From Drosophila pseudoobscura (lineage: Eukaryota; Arthropoda; Insecta; Diptera; Drosophilidae): a stretch of 64,000 nt of DNA. The translations under genes and the position numbers were made by a program. Location of the stretch: assembly GCF_009870125.1 (NCBI RefSeq), contig NC_046683.1, positions 11,966,001-12,030,000 of the forward strand, read 5' to 3'. Positions 33,555 to 45,454 of this stretch are shown piece by piece. Position 1 is the stretch's first letter; every line of letters starts with the position of its first letter. The notes under the pieces are model-generated. The model was not told where the DNA came from. It was given only the letters and a program-made list of their open reading frames with translations, and did no database searches.

Positions 33555-36500
33555 GTTACGATGGTTTTATAGGCCTATTTGGATCGGCTCGAGCCAGAGA
33601 CGAGTTCATTATAAATTATTATCAATCTTTTTGTATCAACAGCAACAACCTGTTTTTTGCGTTTGTTTCTTTGTTTATTTGGTTTATGGGCATTAACGCG
33701 AAACAGACAACATGTTTGTCTGTATGCTAATAGAGCTTTTTGACGTTGACAGGCATCCATAAACGAGAGACACTGTGTCGCTTTGGATGATACACATTTT
33801 ATACTCGTACACCCCATGCGAATGGAAACATGTTTTTATGCATACCCATGTATCACAAAATCATACGTCAATTGCATACATAATTTATTGGCTCTAGGGT
33901 GATAAAAGTCTTGCCAAAATGAGATGAGTAGGTGGAAGGTGCTTACACCTCTGTTTCGGCATATAATAAACTCTAGGATCTTGAAACTATACTTTTGAAT
34001 AAGAAATAGCAAAGAGAAGACCCCATTAATAGCATACCCTTTCATTGAAAGATGTATAGATATAGCTGGAGTGCTCGGAGTGCGAAATCTACATATGTTT
34101 GCTAATTGATCAGTTATTAGGACATGTTAAAATATTAACAATAAAGCAAAACACAACAGATTTGAAAAGTCTTTGAAGAGAACTATGTACAATTCTCCAG
34201 AAAATGCAGGATTTTATTCTGAGAACATACTTTATAGGAGTAAATTGGTCAATCTATTGCCCAATATATGTAGTTGCACTGGGCACTTTTTTACCTTAGA
34301 TATATGTATATATTATACATCATTGTAAGAGATAATATGTCGGTCAGAGGTGCATATATTGGTCATAATTTTTAGACGAAATGTTTTATTATGCGATTGA
34401 GAATGATAAATACTATATCTCTCAATGAACTTCCTAAGAATTTTGTCACTAGGTAAACTCCAATTGGTTTAATACACTAATTTTTTAGGTTTATATTCTC
34501 TATCTACAAAAATACCCTCTTCATAGCACTTACAGAATGGAAAGGGGTCTTCAATTCGATCGTACGAGTATGTATATTTTAGATGTATTCATATTCCCTT
34601 TATGGGCTTTCCTATTCAAAGATCGTATAAATTGTAATCAAAAGATTCGTTTTAGGTACAACAAAGACATTGTTAATTCCTATTCATATTTTTCTTGATA
34701 TTCCCACTGAATTATTTATTTATTTGGTGTATCCAATTTTTTTTTTTTTGTGCAAGATTTTACTTAGTTTTATGATGTTCATTTTATGGATTTACAAGAG
34801 ACTGGAAACTGGACTGGAGAAACGTTTAAAAACTGGCTTCAAAATAAGCCCCTCTGTCGTTCTTTGTCTGTCTCCTCAGTCCCTCATAAATGGAAGAGGC
34901 CTCCCACACTCCCACTCCCATCTGCGATTCTCCATTTTCGGTTTTGGGTTTCGGTTTCCAGAGATCGGATCGTTTTGCAGCTGTTAAGCTTTTTGACCAT
35001 TCGTTGTTTTATGCAAATCATGTTGGTGGGGTATCGTATCTGTTTCTGTTTCTACTACTTTTCAGTTTCATTGTTTAGTTATTCAATTCAATTCATAAGA
35101 TTGTTGCAATTTTTTTTTCTTCTCAGTTTTGAATATTTATGGAGCTTGATTTTAATTTGTCCGCGAAAGAGTTACCACGCCAGCGAATGGATGGGGGACT
35201 CTGACGGGGAGATGGAGATGCAGATGAATATGAAGATGGTGATGGAGGCTGTTCGCACAGCTATTAGTCATAATTAAGCCGAACTGTGCCCGGGGTTGGC
35301 AGGGGCCCTCAACTCGACATTTTCTTTCGGCTTTGGCTTTGTTTTTTAATTTTTAACTTCATTTTCGCGGCTGGTGTGGTGTGAGGTGCGTGGCGCGTGT
35401 TTTGAGCCGCCAGGCGCAGAAGTATCCGCCTCGGATATCTCCCATAATCGCCGAAACAGTATTATCATTACAATGATTCAATTTTCGGGCTGGTCTTTGG
35501 CTTCTTCTGGGGGCCATCGCATTTGTAAGCCGCCGCATAACGAACTTATCTATGATCGCCTAAACACGCCTACGAAACGCATGCATAAAACATCTTTATG
35601 AAGATCATGATCAGATCTACCAAACAATCGGAGGCCCCCAAATCGTACGTAACTTATGGGCCGTTGCAAATGTCCGAAGGCTGGGCCCGCACATGTCCCC
35701 AGTTAAGAGAAATATTTCTGTCACTGCATTGGATAACTTTAGTTGCAGTCGTTAAATAATTAGTAGTAGTAGGTAAAGTAAATAAACTATGAAGAAGGGG
35801 AGTCTTTTTCGTAATATACAAATGTACATACATGTATATCTTTAAGGCTTCTTCGAATTATTCTCCTTCTTGTCTAAACTTTGGAACATACTGCACAAAA
35901 TTCTCTACGTACCACCATAAATGTACATATGTATCCTAAATAATAGCTCATCGTACCAACATAATATTCTTATTCAAGTGTTGTCAGTTACAACTCCTAT
36001 GATAACATTTGCTAACTGGTTTTAGACTTTTTCTTAACGTATCATATCCAATCCTATTCTCAGCCCATCATAGCATTTTCATTTCAACGATAATATAAAT
36101 ATTAAAATGGGTAGAGCCCAACGCTCTCCGGTGGCTTTTCAACAAAAATGTAATGAGCCTAAAGCCACCCTTTAAAAATCGTGTATCATTGCTCTTTGGT
36201 CATACCCTGCATATAACAATGTCTAAGTTGCATACATATATCTAATTACATTTCAATCAAATATTTTCCTATACTCGCATATATTCGAGATACTATATAG
36301 TTTTTTAGATCTTTGCACCAATTATTTTAAAGGCAATCGTCGTTTTGCCATCATACTACAATCTACCCAACACCCAAGCGTTGAACCTCTTAGCTAATAG
36401 ACAACACCTCGCATGTCTATCTGCAATGGGGGAATACAGGTCCAAGTCAATGCACTTAGCTCATTACGCACCCATCCATCCATCCATCGAAGGTGTCAAT

Positions 36501-36999
36501 TGCCCAGATACAGAAGCAAATGAACAGATCGATCGTCGGGTGTCGGGTGCCGGGATAGTCCATGCAACAAGCGATTGATAAATATTTAAACCATTTTTGC
36601 ACAGTCGCACAGCAGTTTTGCCATCTCGTTTTCCGCCTTCGCTTTGCTCCGGTGTGCTATCAAGTTTAGGATTAGGCTCTGTATCTGTATCTCTGTTGTC
36701 CGGGCTCTTTGGTTGGGGCTAGGCCATTGTGCCATTGTTGGAATGGCAGCGTCGTGCGTTTTGGTCATTTATTAATCAGCACCAAAATGAAATGTGTTTT
36801 GCATGATTTTATTATTGGTCGTCTGCATTAGCATGCCGCGTGTCCCCCCTTGACCTTACACCATGGTACCAACTGTCATCTGCCACCTTCCACCATCCAC
36901 CGTCCACCATCTTCCACCTTCCAATTGCCATCTGCATGAGCGGACCGAACCAATTAAGAGGAAACCAAGCCTCTGCGGATATGGACAAACGTTTGTAAC
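33555..36999. other. Intergenic between cluster genes 3 and 4
   Basis: Mostly AT-rich with no accepted gene. A small perfect stem GGTGGCTTT/AAAGCCACC lies at 36130-36138 and 36161-36169. A CCACC(A/G)TC minisatellite related to the one at 22.0 kb lies at about 36885-36925. Confidence 0.5.
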
Positions 37000-37038
37000 T
37001 ATAAATACTCGATGGTGCTCTGAGATGGGCATCAGTTT
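37000..37038 (+). promoter_or_regulatory. TATA plus TCAGTTT initiator (cluster gene 4)
   Basis: TATAAAT at 37000-37006 and TCAGTTT at 37032-37038; 34 bases between the first T and the initiator A. Confidence 0.8.
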
Positions 37039-37089
37039 ATCGGTCTCGTTCGTTTGGTGTATCTCGTGCCTTTGTGACCCTAAGTGAAG

Positions 37090-38741
37090 ATGGTAAGCCC
37101 TATCTGTGTTCAAGCTATCTGCATTTTTTTCTTGTGACAAGTGCTAATCATTGGTGTATTGTTTCTATGGTTTTCTCTCTCTAGAAACCCTTTGCCTTTA
37201 TCGTTCTGGCTGCCTGCAGTCTGGCCCTCGTTCAGGCCCGTCCGGATGTGAGTCATCTGCTGAAATCGAACCGGAACTACCTTCCACCACTGCCGCAGAA
37301 GGAGATCTCGGCCAGCCAGAGCTACCAGCAGATCGCCCAGCCCCAGCCCCAGTACCAAAATCAGGTCCAGGCACAGACCCAGTCCCAGTCCCAATCATTC
37401 CCCCAGGTGGAGTCCATTCAGGCATCCATCCCATTGGCTAGCTTCTCTATCCAGTCTGGCGGACAATACCAGTCTACCGCTCCAGCTCCAGCTCCAGTTC
37501 AAGTCTCGATCCCAGCCCCTGCTCCAGCTCAGATCTCGATTCCCGCTCTGGCTCCCGTTCAAGTGCAGGCCTCTGCCCCAGCTCCCCAAGTGATCTATGA
37601 GGCACCCAAGCCGATTGCTGCCACCCAAACCACGGTGCACAACGCCTATCTGCCCCCAGCGGCACCTGTCCAGCAGTTCGTGCCCGCTCCCGAGCCAGTT
37701 GTGCAAACGACGGTGCAGCAAATCGCTGCTCCCGCTCCGGTGGTTCAACAGTCTTACTCCGCTCCCGCTCCAGTGATTCAACAGACCTACACTGCTCCTG
37801 CCCCAGTGGTTCAGGAACAGACGTACAGCGCACCAGCCCCCGTGGTTCAACAAACCTACTCTGCTCCCGCACCTGTGGTTCAAGAACAGACCTCTTCATA
37901 TCCCGCTCCCGCTCCTATTGTGCAACAGACCTATACTGCCCCAGCTCCAGTTGTCCAACAGACCTATACAGCTCCTGCCCCGGTGGTTCAGGAGCAGACA
38001 TACACCGCTCCAGCACCAGTTGTACAACAGACTTACTCTGCTCCAGCACCAGTCGTTCAACAGACCTACTCTGCTCCTGCTCCTGTGGTCCAGGAACAAA
38101 CATACGAGGCTCCAGCCCCAGTAGTTCAGCAGACCTACTCTGCTCCTGCTCCTGTGGTCCAAGAACAGACGTACAGCGCACCCGCTCCCGTGGTCCAACA
38201 GACATACACTGCTCCCGCTCCTATAGTGCAGCAGACCTACTCTGCTCCTGCACCTGTGGTGCAGCAGACCTACTCTGCTCCTGCTCCTGTGGTCCAGGAA
38301 CAACAGTACACTGCTCCTGCTCCTGCTCCCGTTGTTCAGCAAACTTATACTGCACCGATCTCGATTTCTGAACCAGTTCAGCAGACCGTTAGCATCAGTG
38401 CTCCAGCCCAGCCTCAGCAGCAATACAGTGGCTACAGCTACCAGGCTCCAATCCAGCAGAAAACCACTACTTACTCGGCTCCAGCTCCGGTTCAGTTCCA
38501 GCAATCGTTTGTGCCCGCACCTCCAGTACCAGCACCAGCACCCATCCAGATTCAGGCCCAGCCCCAGCCCCAGCCAATCGTTCAGTATACGCCACAGGTG
38601 CCGACGTACAACAGCTACACTCCATCCGCACCATCACCCATCGTCCAACAGACGGCATCTGTGGTGACGACCTCCACGGCCACGAATGAGATCGGCACCG
38701 ACTACGCTGCCAATGGCGGCTACGTCTACGAGAAGCATTGA
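37090..38741 (+). CDS. Secreted APVVQQTY-repeat protein with DVSHL, YLPP and GYR motifs (cluster gene 4)
   Basis: Exons 37090-37092 (ATG) and 37185-38741; 519 residues. The intron is 92 bases (gtaagc...ctctag). The signal peptide MKPFAFIVLAACSLALVQA is followed by RPDVSHLLKSNRNYLPP. A glutamine-rich stretch comes next, then about twenty units of the type YSAPAPVVQQT or YSAPAPVVQEQ. The last repeats are looser, and the end is GTDYAANGGYVYEKH. A poly(A) signal AATAAA lies at 38918-38923. It belongs to the same family as the genes at 30.6 and 40.4 kb by header, tail, exon layout and YSAP core. A structural secreted role is inferred. The minus-strand frames of up to 200 codons across it are artefacts of the repeats. 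Confidence 0.88.
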
Positions 38742-39230
38742 GATGCTTGTGAAAGGACCCCAGCAGATGTCCGAACTCGCATCGAGTTGTGGATCGTTAG
38801 GCGAACGTTAATTGCTGATCGTTTCATCAGAACTTATTGTTACTTAGTCAATTTCTAGCACCAATTAGTTTTATTATATAGAATTTATACAATTCTTTTT
38901 TTTACAACCTGTTTTCCAATAAAAAAATTCCATTTCAAGAACTGTGAATACCTTTCAACCCTAGTACCGAGTCATATGTACATACGTATATATATTAGGA
39001 ATGCATAACGAGTAATGAGCTTTGTTCGTTCTGGCGGCTGTGCCATGGCTGCCGTAGTCCTGCTGGATCTCCTGTACCTGAGTTTGTTTTGGATATTTTT
39101 TCACTTTTTCCTTCATCACGGTTGCCTTCGATCTCTCAATCAAACAAACCCGCAAAGCAACATGATTACTCAATTTTCTAAATTTATAAAAATAAACTCT
39201 GTTTCCTGGTTCTCTAATTGTAAATCCCAA
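38742..39230. other. Short intergenic
   Basis: 3' UTR of the preceding gene and the upstream region of the CH gene. The frame of the CH gene is open back to an ATG at 39015, but that extension has no similarity to the family. Confidence 0.55.
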
Positions 39231-39593
39231 ATGGCCATTATCCGAGACTTGAGCGATGAAGAACGCGGGATTTTGGATGGTTGGCTACAGCTCAACAATA
39301 TCCCGCTTACCTATCGCGATGAAAAGGAGTTCTGCGACGCACTGAAGGTGGCAAGGATTTTCAATAGGATCCAACCAGGACTTGATGACCTTATTAGCTA
39401 CTCGCCGTGCATTAGCCTGCCGTTGAACTTTTTGAACTGGCAAATCTTCAATCAGCGGGTCTTACGAAAACTTGACATGGGCGTGTCCCTTAGGGATCTT
39501 GAAAAGCTGGCGTTGGGCTGTCCCAAAGCCATTGACTCCTTGCTCTTCACTCTGATGGCCAATGAGTCGCTCTTGAAGAAGAATAAAATATAG
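39231..39593 (+). CDS. SPEF1-type calponin-homology protein
   Basis: 120 residues starting MAIIRDLSDEERG; the frame extends upstream to 39015, but the family match begins only near residue 5 from this ATG. The body matches the SPEF1/CLAMP CH domain: a first helix (ILDGWLQLNNIPL), then YSPCISLPLNFLNWQIFNQRVLRKLD, which parallels the vertebrate pattern 'N-Y-V-P...K-L-S-N-W-x-x-L-N-R-K-V-L-x-K-L', and a final ALGCPKAIDSLLFTLM. The domain fills the whole protein; the coiled-coil part of full-length SPEF1 is absent. SPEF1 binds microtubules of the axoneme. The 53-residue tail at 1-162 is a paralogue. It sits between two cluster genes and lacks their TATA/ATG-intron layout, so it is probably regulated separately. 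Confidence 0.75.
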   Translation: MAIIRDLSDEERGILDGWLQLNNIPLTYRDEKEFCDALKVARIFNRIQPGLDDLISYSPCISLPLNFLNWQIFNQRVLRKLDMGVSLRDLEKLALGCPKAIDSLLFTLMANESLLKKNKI

Positions 39594-40334
39594 AAGGGCT
39601 GCGCCCACAGCGCAGGCTGTGGCCTGGGAAGTACTGATCGAAATATTGGGGCATAAAAAAAGGCATTATATTATTTTATTAATTAATTAATTACAATTAT
39701 TAAATAAGCTATAACTATGGGACTAATGTGGTTGGCTATATCAGGGGTTTTTCCTATGGGGAAGGGGTTGGACTCGGATACCACGGATACTCGGTGCACT
39801 TTGAAAACCTTTCAAAGACATTGCCACAAAGGTAATTCCCTGAAAATGATAAATTACTCAACCGTTCAATGTTCTGGGCTTTTGCTTTCGCTTTGATGGA
39901 TGATTGGATGGGCGGATGGCCCCGAGATGAGTAAGTGGCGGGAGCCGACTTATGAATGGGGGGGACTTGGGACTCTTCTCCAGTAACGAGTTATACAATT
40001 TCTTCGACTTTGGCCGCGTCTCGCTCTTCTCTCCCCTACAGAATTCGGACAGAATTTGGAATATTATGGGCGGCTAATGAGCTTGGCGAGTCATCGCCAG
40101 CGGAGGAGAATGGAAACTTAATTCAGACGAAATGTTTCATTATTATTATTTCTCTTTTATTTTCGGGTATACATATGGCAAATAGAAGCCATGGGACAGG
40201 TAAGTATGTATGTGTGCCCGAGTATAGGCGATATAGTTTATGGTCTTTTGTATTCACAAACCTCTCGCATTTGTTCTGGTTCTCGGTCCAGGCGCCTTTT
40301 GACATTCGTATATCAAGTTGGTTAAAATTTCGCC
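39594..40334. other. Intergenic upstream of cluster gene 5
   Basis: No gene is seen. AT-rich with short ATTAATTA runs near 39675-39692. Confidence 0.5.
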
Positions 40335-40366
40335 TATAAATATCTTCAGATCTGTGACATTCAGCT
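40335..40366 (+). promoter_or_regulatory. TATA plus TCAGCT initiator (cluster gene 5)
   Basis: TATAAATA at 40335-40342; TTCAGCT at 40360-40366, 28 bases from T to A. The ATG is at 40396. Confidence 0.75.
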
Positions 40367-40395
40367 AGTAATCTCCCGTCTTCGGTCCCAGTAAC

Positions 40396-41600
40396 ATGGT
40401 AAGCCCCAGCAGTACTCTTCCCGTCCACGGTCCTCTCCTAACCGTAGCTTCTCTGCGACTCTTCCCCAGCAACTCTTCGCCGTCCTCTCGCTCGCCCTCG
40501 TGGCCCTGGCCTCGGCCGATGTCAGCCACCTGAGCAACACCTACCTGCCGCCCCGCTCTGGCGCCGCCTCCACCAGCTACGAGTCCTACCAGTCGGCTCC
40601 CGCCGAGTCCGCCTCCTTTGCCTCGGAGTCCTACTCCGCCCCAGCGGAAGCCGCATCTTCCACAGACGACAGCGAGTCGTATGTTGCTCCCGCCGCCACT
40701 TACAACAGCGAGTCGTATGCCGCTCCTGCCGAGTCCAACGCCGAGACCGCCGCTGAGGAGAGCTACGCCCAGCCCGCCGCTGTTGCTGCTGCCTCGTACT
40801 CCGCCCCCGTGGTGACCAAGACCTACTCTGCCCCAGCTGTGACTTCCTACACGAACACCTACACTGCCCCAGCCGTGACTTCCTACACTGCTCCCGCTGT
40901 GGTGAAGACCTACTCCGCGCCAGCCGTGACTTCCTACACTGCTCCCGCTGTGGTGAGGAGCTATTCCGCCCCAGCCGTGACTTCTTACACGAAGACCTAC
41001 TCAGCCCCAGCCGTGACTTCCTACACTGCTCCCGCTGTGGTGAAGACCTACTCCGCGCCAGCCGTGACTTCCTACACTGCTCCCGCTGTGGTGAAGAGCT
41101 ATTCCGCCCCAGCCGTGACTTCTTACACGAAGACCTACTCAGCCCCAGCCGTGACCTCCTACACTGCTCCCGCTGTTGTGAAGACCTACTCCGCGCCAGC
41201 CGTGACTTCCTACACTGCTCCCGCTGTTGTGAAGACCTACTCAGCCCCAGCCGTCTCCTCCTACATCGCTCCAGCTGTGGTGAAGAGCTATTCCGCCCCA
41301 GCCGTGACTTCCTACACGAAGACCTACTCAGCCCCAGCCGTGACCTCCTACACTGCTCCCGCTGTTGTGAAGACCTACTCCGCGCCAGCCGTGACTTCCT
41401 ACACTGCTCCCGCTGTTGTTAAGACCTACTCAGCCCCAGCCGTGTCCTCCTACACCGCTCCAGCTGTGTCCACCTACTCGGCACCTGCCGTATCCACCTA
41501 CTCGGCGCCTGCCGTATCCACCTACCGCGCTCCAGCCGTGGTCAGCGGATACTCTGGCATCGACACCACCTACGGCACCAACGGAGGATATGTCTATTAA
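40396..41600 (+). CDS. Secreted TYSAPAVTSYTAPAVVK-repeat protein with DVSHL, YLPP and GYR motifs (cluster gene 5)
   Basis: Exons 40396-40398 (ATG) and 40470-41600; 377 residues. The intron is 71 bases (gtaagc...cccag). The signal peptide MQLFAVLSLALVALASA is followed by DVSHLSNTYLPP. An S/E/A-rich region (about 30-95) comes next. Then come about twenty units of YSAPAV or YTAPAV separated by VKT, TSY and TKT, ending with STYSAPAV units and TTYGTNGGYVY. The DNA repeats (about 40800-41450) are close to identical, which suggests recent exchange between units. AAP(A/V)-like repeats are typical of insect cuticle proteins, but no chitin-binding R&R domain is present. It is probably an extracellular structural protein; the tissue is unknown. 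Confidence 0.88.
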
Positions 41601-43060
41601 ACACTGAACCCGAATCTTGTCATAATGCGAGCACTTTTTTTTTGTATAAATCGAAATCAAATAATCTAGCTTTTCAACGTATTTTTTTCAACGAATTGTA
41701 GAATATGTTTAAATGGCAGCAATCGTATGATCATTCCTACGAATGCAAAGCTCCAACGGGATTTTTTAAAAACGAAGGGACTTTTTTGTAAATAATGTGA
41801 AATAAGGAAATCGGGCATACCAGAAACGCACCCAGATTCCGACTCCAGCAGATTCTGTCCTATGCAGAATGGAAACCATTGAAATGGTATAAACCTTAAA
41901 TACGTGTTACACTTGACTAAATGCCTATTAAGAAGATGGTCCATGCTGGTAGGCCCTTTTATGGTCGTCTATTAACGCATCCTAACCAAAGAGTCTGGAA
42001 CAACAACCGATTTTTTCTATGACCAATATTTTATAAGTTGACGTTGTGAGGTGACGTCGTCCGATGTGGTGAAGGTCCATCCCTTTTGTTTCAACTCGCT
42101 CTCTCGGCTCCCGGAGAGACAAGCACTAAAAAGAGATAGCGAACGTAATACGCTCTGCACGTTTGACAAACGGATAGACCCTCGAAAGAGAGCAGATGTG
42201 GTGACGACGTCAATCTATGAGTAAATTCAGGTTTCCCTGGAGTGCTTCGAAGCCTATGGCTGGTCGCACATTGTTGCGAGCATTTAAAGTACATAAGTTC
42301 CATGCAAATGTGTTTCTTCTGGCTGTTGAATAATTCAATGCCCTCTCAGGAGAGTCTGCAGGAAATACCGTATCCCGTGTGGCACATCAACGGATCACAG
42401 TGGGGTTGCAGCTGCAAAAACAGCATAAACAGTTTTTTGTTTCTCAAAATGAGCTTATAATATTATCCATTCCGTTCCTAGTTTATGCCACTGTGGATAG
42501 ATAGACACCTCAACGAAACTAATTAGATATCCATAAGTATAGCAAATAAAAACAATAAATACATTTTCCAAACATTTATTTGCCATTAGAGAAACTTATT
42601 AATTATACAAATCTAACCAAATAACTCAAAGAGCAATCCGCAAACAGAGCAAACCAAAAACATTCGAGTATCTGTGTGTGTGGCTATCGTCAGGCAAGTG
42701 GCTGGATATACCCGTATGCAACAAATACATGTGCATATGTATATTCAGCTGAAAATTTGCATCTTTTGGCTGTGAATGGAGATATCGCGTGTGCATTATA
42801 CATTTATATATATATATATATATTTATATATACATAATCATATATAAACAGTATCTGTTAGTGCGAAATCGAAATCGGGTTAATGTCCAAAACTTGTTAT
42901 GCCCAAAACGGACAATGCAAAACTCGCACAAAAAGGTAAGAAATACAATGAAAACGAAGACCCAAAAGAGTTCACAGCGAACTGAACAAAAGGCGCAGCC
43001 CTGAGAGAGCAAGTGATCTTCCTGGTGCACCAGAATGCTGACCAGAATCCCATCTGAGGA
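41601..43060. other. Intergenic with a CRE-like inverted repeat
   Basis: TGACGTCGTC at 42052-42061 and GACGACGTCA at 42203-42212 form a perfect inverted pair about 140 bases apart, each next to a direct copy of GATGTGGTGA. A TA run lies near 42809-42835. No gene is seen. Confidence 0.5.
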
Positions 43061-43070
43061 TATATATAAG
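43061..43070 (+). promoter_or_regulatory. TATA box of the 43.2 kb secreted protein gene
   Basis: TATATATAAG, about 95 bases before the chosen ATG. Confidence 0.6.
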
Positions 43071-43161
43071 AATGCAGCAGACCGAAAACAGAACCGCATT
43101 GAGGCAGTGCCCGCAGACGCAAAAACACATATTACATAAGAGCCCAAGACACAATATCGTC

Positions 43162-43536
43162 ATGCATTCCATGGGATTCCTTGTGGCACTCTCCATCTGC
43201 CTGACGACGATGATGCCAGTCCTGTCCCAGCCACAGCCAAATCCACTCGCAGCCGCTGCAGAAGAAGCAGTTCCAACCACAGTCAGACCGAAACTTATCA
43301 TCGAAGAGGAGGCAGAGCCGATGATCTATCAGCGCATCACCGAACACCGTCCGATCGCGTTGGGCCAGAACTATTACATCAAGCCGGGACAGATAGTTGG
43401 CAGCATTAACCTTGGCTCGCAGAGCGTTTATGTGAGGAATGATGAGGAGGGCCGCAAGCCCATAGCCAGCAAGCACAACATCCTTTTTGTGGCATATGCC
43501 AAGGACTTGCTGAAAAATAGCCAGGCCAAGGAGTAG
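43162..43536 (+). CDS. Small secreted protein, unrecognised family
   Basis: 124 residues from the ATG at 43162. This start was chosen because MGFLVALSICLTTMMPVLSQ follows as a good signal peptide; the frame itself is open from 43072. The mature part is acidic at first (EEEAEPM, about 50-56), then more regular (HRPIALGQNYYIKPGQIVG, SINLGSQSVYVRN) and ends NILFVAYAKDLLKNSQAKE. It has no cysteine in the mature part and no repeats, and lacks the DVSHL and NGGY motifs of its neighbours. The TATA box at 43061 and the non-repetitive coding content support a real gene. I do not recognise it. Being inside the cluster may mean shared expression, but nothing in the protein shows that. Confidence 0.75.
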   Translation: MHSMGFLVALSICLTTMMPVLSQPQPNPLAAAAEEAVPTTVRPKLIIEEEAEPMIYQRITEHRPIALGQNYYIKPGQIVGSINLGSQSVYVRNDEEGRKPIASKHNILFVAYAKDLLKNSQAKE

Positions 43537-45363
43537 AGCGCCCCAAGTTACGAGTATACATAAGTAATACGATACGATGTTCTTCAATACAAACTCAAAA
43601 GCAACTCTTCTGCATCGATTCTTCTTTGGGGCATGGGAACCCAGCATCCCAGCATCCATTCACTTTCGAAGCTACAAGAGAACTGATCGCAATCCCATTA
43701 CGTACAACGAAAGCAGAAAAGTGTAAAGTATTATATCTCTTAAATGGATACTCTATAGCGCACAGATGTCTATAGTGTATCCCTCGATTTAGATCTATAA
43801 TCTATAGATTGTCTCTCAAATTATATAGCAATTTTGGACACTTTAGAAACGAATCCCTTTCCAAGTACATTTCTCTATTATATACAAAAGTTTTGGGTCG
43901 TCGTCGAGGTCCCAATATTTGACTCATATCGGTGCGAGCGAAGCGAAGCAGGTGGATTGCCCCCTAGTTGTTCTTTTAGTAGTAGTTTTCTGCATCTTAC
44001 TATACAGTTTCATTACCAACCCATCCATAATATGTACGAGTGTATATCTAATCGAATCTCTTGATGAATCAGCCAGAGTATTTGAGGCTTCGGATCCGCC
44101 TAAAAATAAGCTTTCTTTCTTGGTTAATATTTTTTTTATTGGATTTGCTGTTAATTCCCCCTTTTTTGCTGTTCATCTCTTCTTAGCCTTCTGTTTTAAT
44201 TATATAAGCTCACGCAAAAGGTATAAACAATTGGCTTTCGAGAACTGACGGCTGATGGAGAATGATGGGAGGAGAGGCCCGAGAGGCGACCATTAAGCCA
44301 GGCCAGATATGTACGTACGTCTACGATGTATGGTGTTTATTATAATTAATGTGTATTGTGAGTAATCGTCGCCTTTAGACGCGGGCTGTTGTCGGCCCAG
44401 TGTCAGTGTCAGTGCTGCATGGGGGCTCTCTGTGAGTCGATGCGATCCGTTAACGATTGGATTGGATTGGATTGAATTGGATTACTTGTTTCACGTTCAC
44501 GATCTCGGGAATCTCAAAGTCTGCTGCTGCTGATGCTTTGGGTATTTTTGCTCTTTCGCGAACTCTCGCCAGCCAGCCAGCCAGCTATAAAGCGCATCAT
44601 TAATTACACGTTCGAGGCTTCTGCGTCGGTGACTTCCGAAATGGACATGGCTAAAAATAAACGCTCAAATAAATAGACTCAACGACATCCTCCAATCGCG
44701 CCATTCTTCATCAACACTGGACAGCACAATTTTTGGGCCAATGTACTCGTAAGATAAGTTCCAAATGAAACTCTAAAGGGAAGTGTTATATCCCAAGGCT
44801 ACAAGATGTATTATATTTAAGGCACTAGTAACAAACATCTGATACATATACACCATATGTATATATGTATGTACCAGAGCCCTGCATGAACAAGCAAGCG
44901 AATCGATTCGGTATTCACTTCGTTCGGACAGTTCGAACCGGCGATTCAGCTTTCTTATTAGATGGAATAATTTCGAATCATTACACTCTCTATTTGATTG
45001 TCCGGTAGAAAGAAAGAGCAGGTTGCTGATTTTTTTGATAAATACTGTAATTAGATTATTTGTAGATACATGCATTGCATATCTGTTTGTATCATTAGAA
45101 TCCGAATTTGTTGCACAGTGTAACTATCCAGTGGCCGGCCACCGAAGCTCTAATCATCAGCTCTTGTCGTAGCGCCATTCCAATCCGTTTTGTTCGGCTC
45201 GTTTCGTTCTAATATTGTTTTGCTTCTACTCGTACTCGTACTCGTACCTCGGATCTATCTATCTTTCCATCTATCCATCTTTTCTTTTTTGCCTCGGTTC
45301 ACCTCTTTTGTTTGTGCGTCGATTTAAGATTTTTACTCGCACACACCTTTTGTTCGGTGTCTC
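43537..45363. other. Intergenic upstream of cluster gene 6
   Basis: No gene is seen. Contains an ATTGG repeat at about 44457-44484, a CCAG run and a TATAAAG near 44586 that leads only to an 11-codon frame, and TACTCG repeats at 45228-45246. Confidence 0.5.
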
Positions 45364-45400
45364 TATAAAAGTGTCGGCTCATGCCACCACTGGCATCAGT
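45364..45400 (+). promoter_or_regulatory. TATA plus TCAGT initiator (cluster gene 6)
   Basis: TATAAAA at 45364-45370 and TCAGT at 45396-45400; 34 bases T to A. The ATG is at 45455. Confidence 0.8.
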
Positions 45401-45454
45401 TCCAGTTCCCAGCTCACGGGAAGCACCCAACTACCAACCATCTGTCAAATCATC

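Noticed and set aside
39015-39230. Upstream extension of the CH gene with a hydrophobic stretch
   Set aside because: Not similar to the family, and a start at 39231 gives a complete CH domain; kept only as an alternative start.
44586-44680. TATAAAG followed by ATG near 44641
   Set aside because: Opens only an 11-codon frame.
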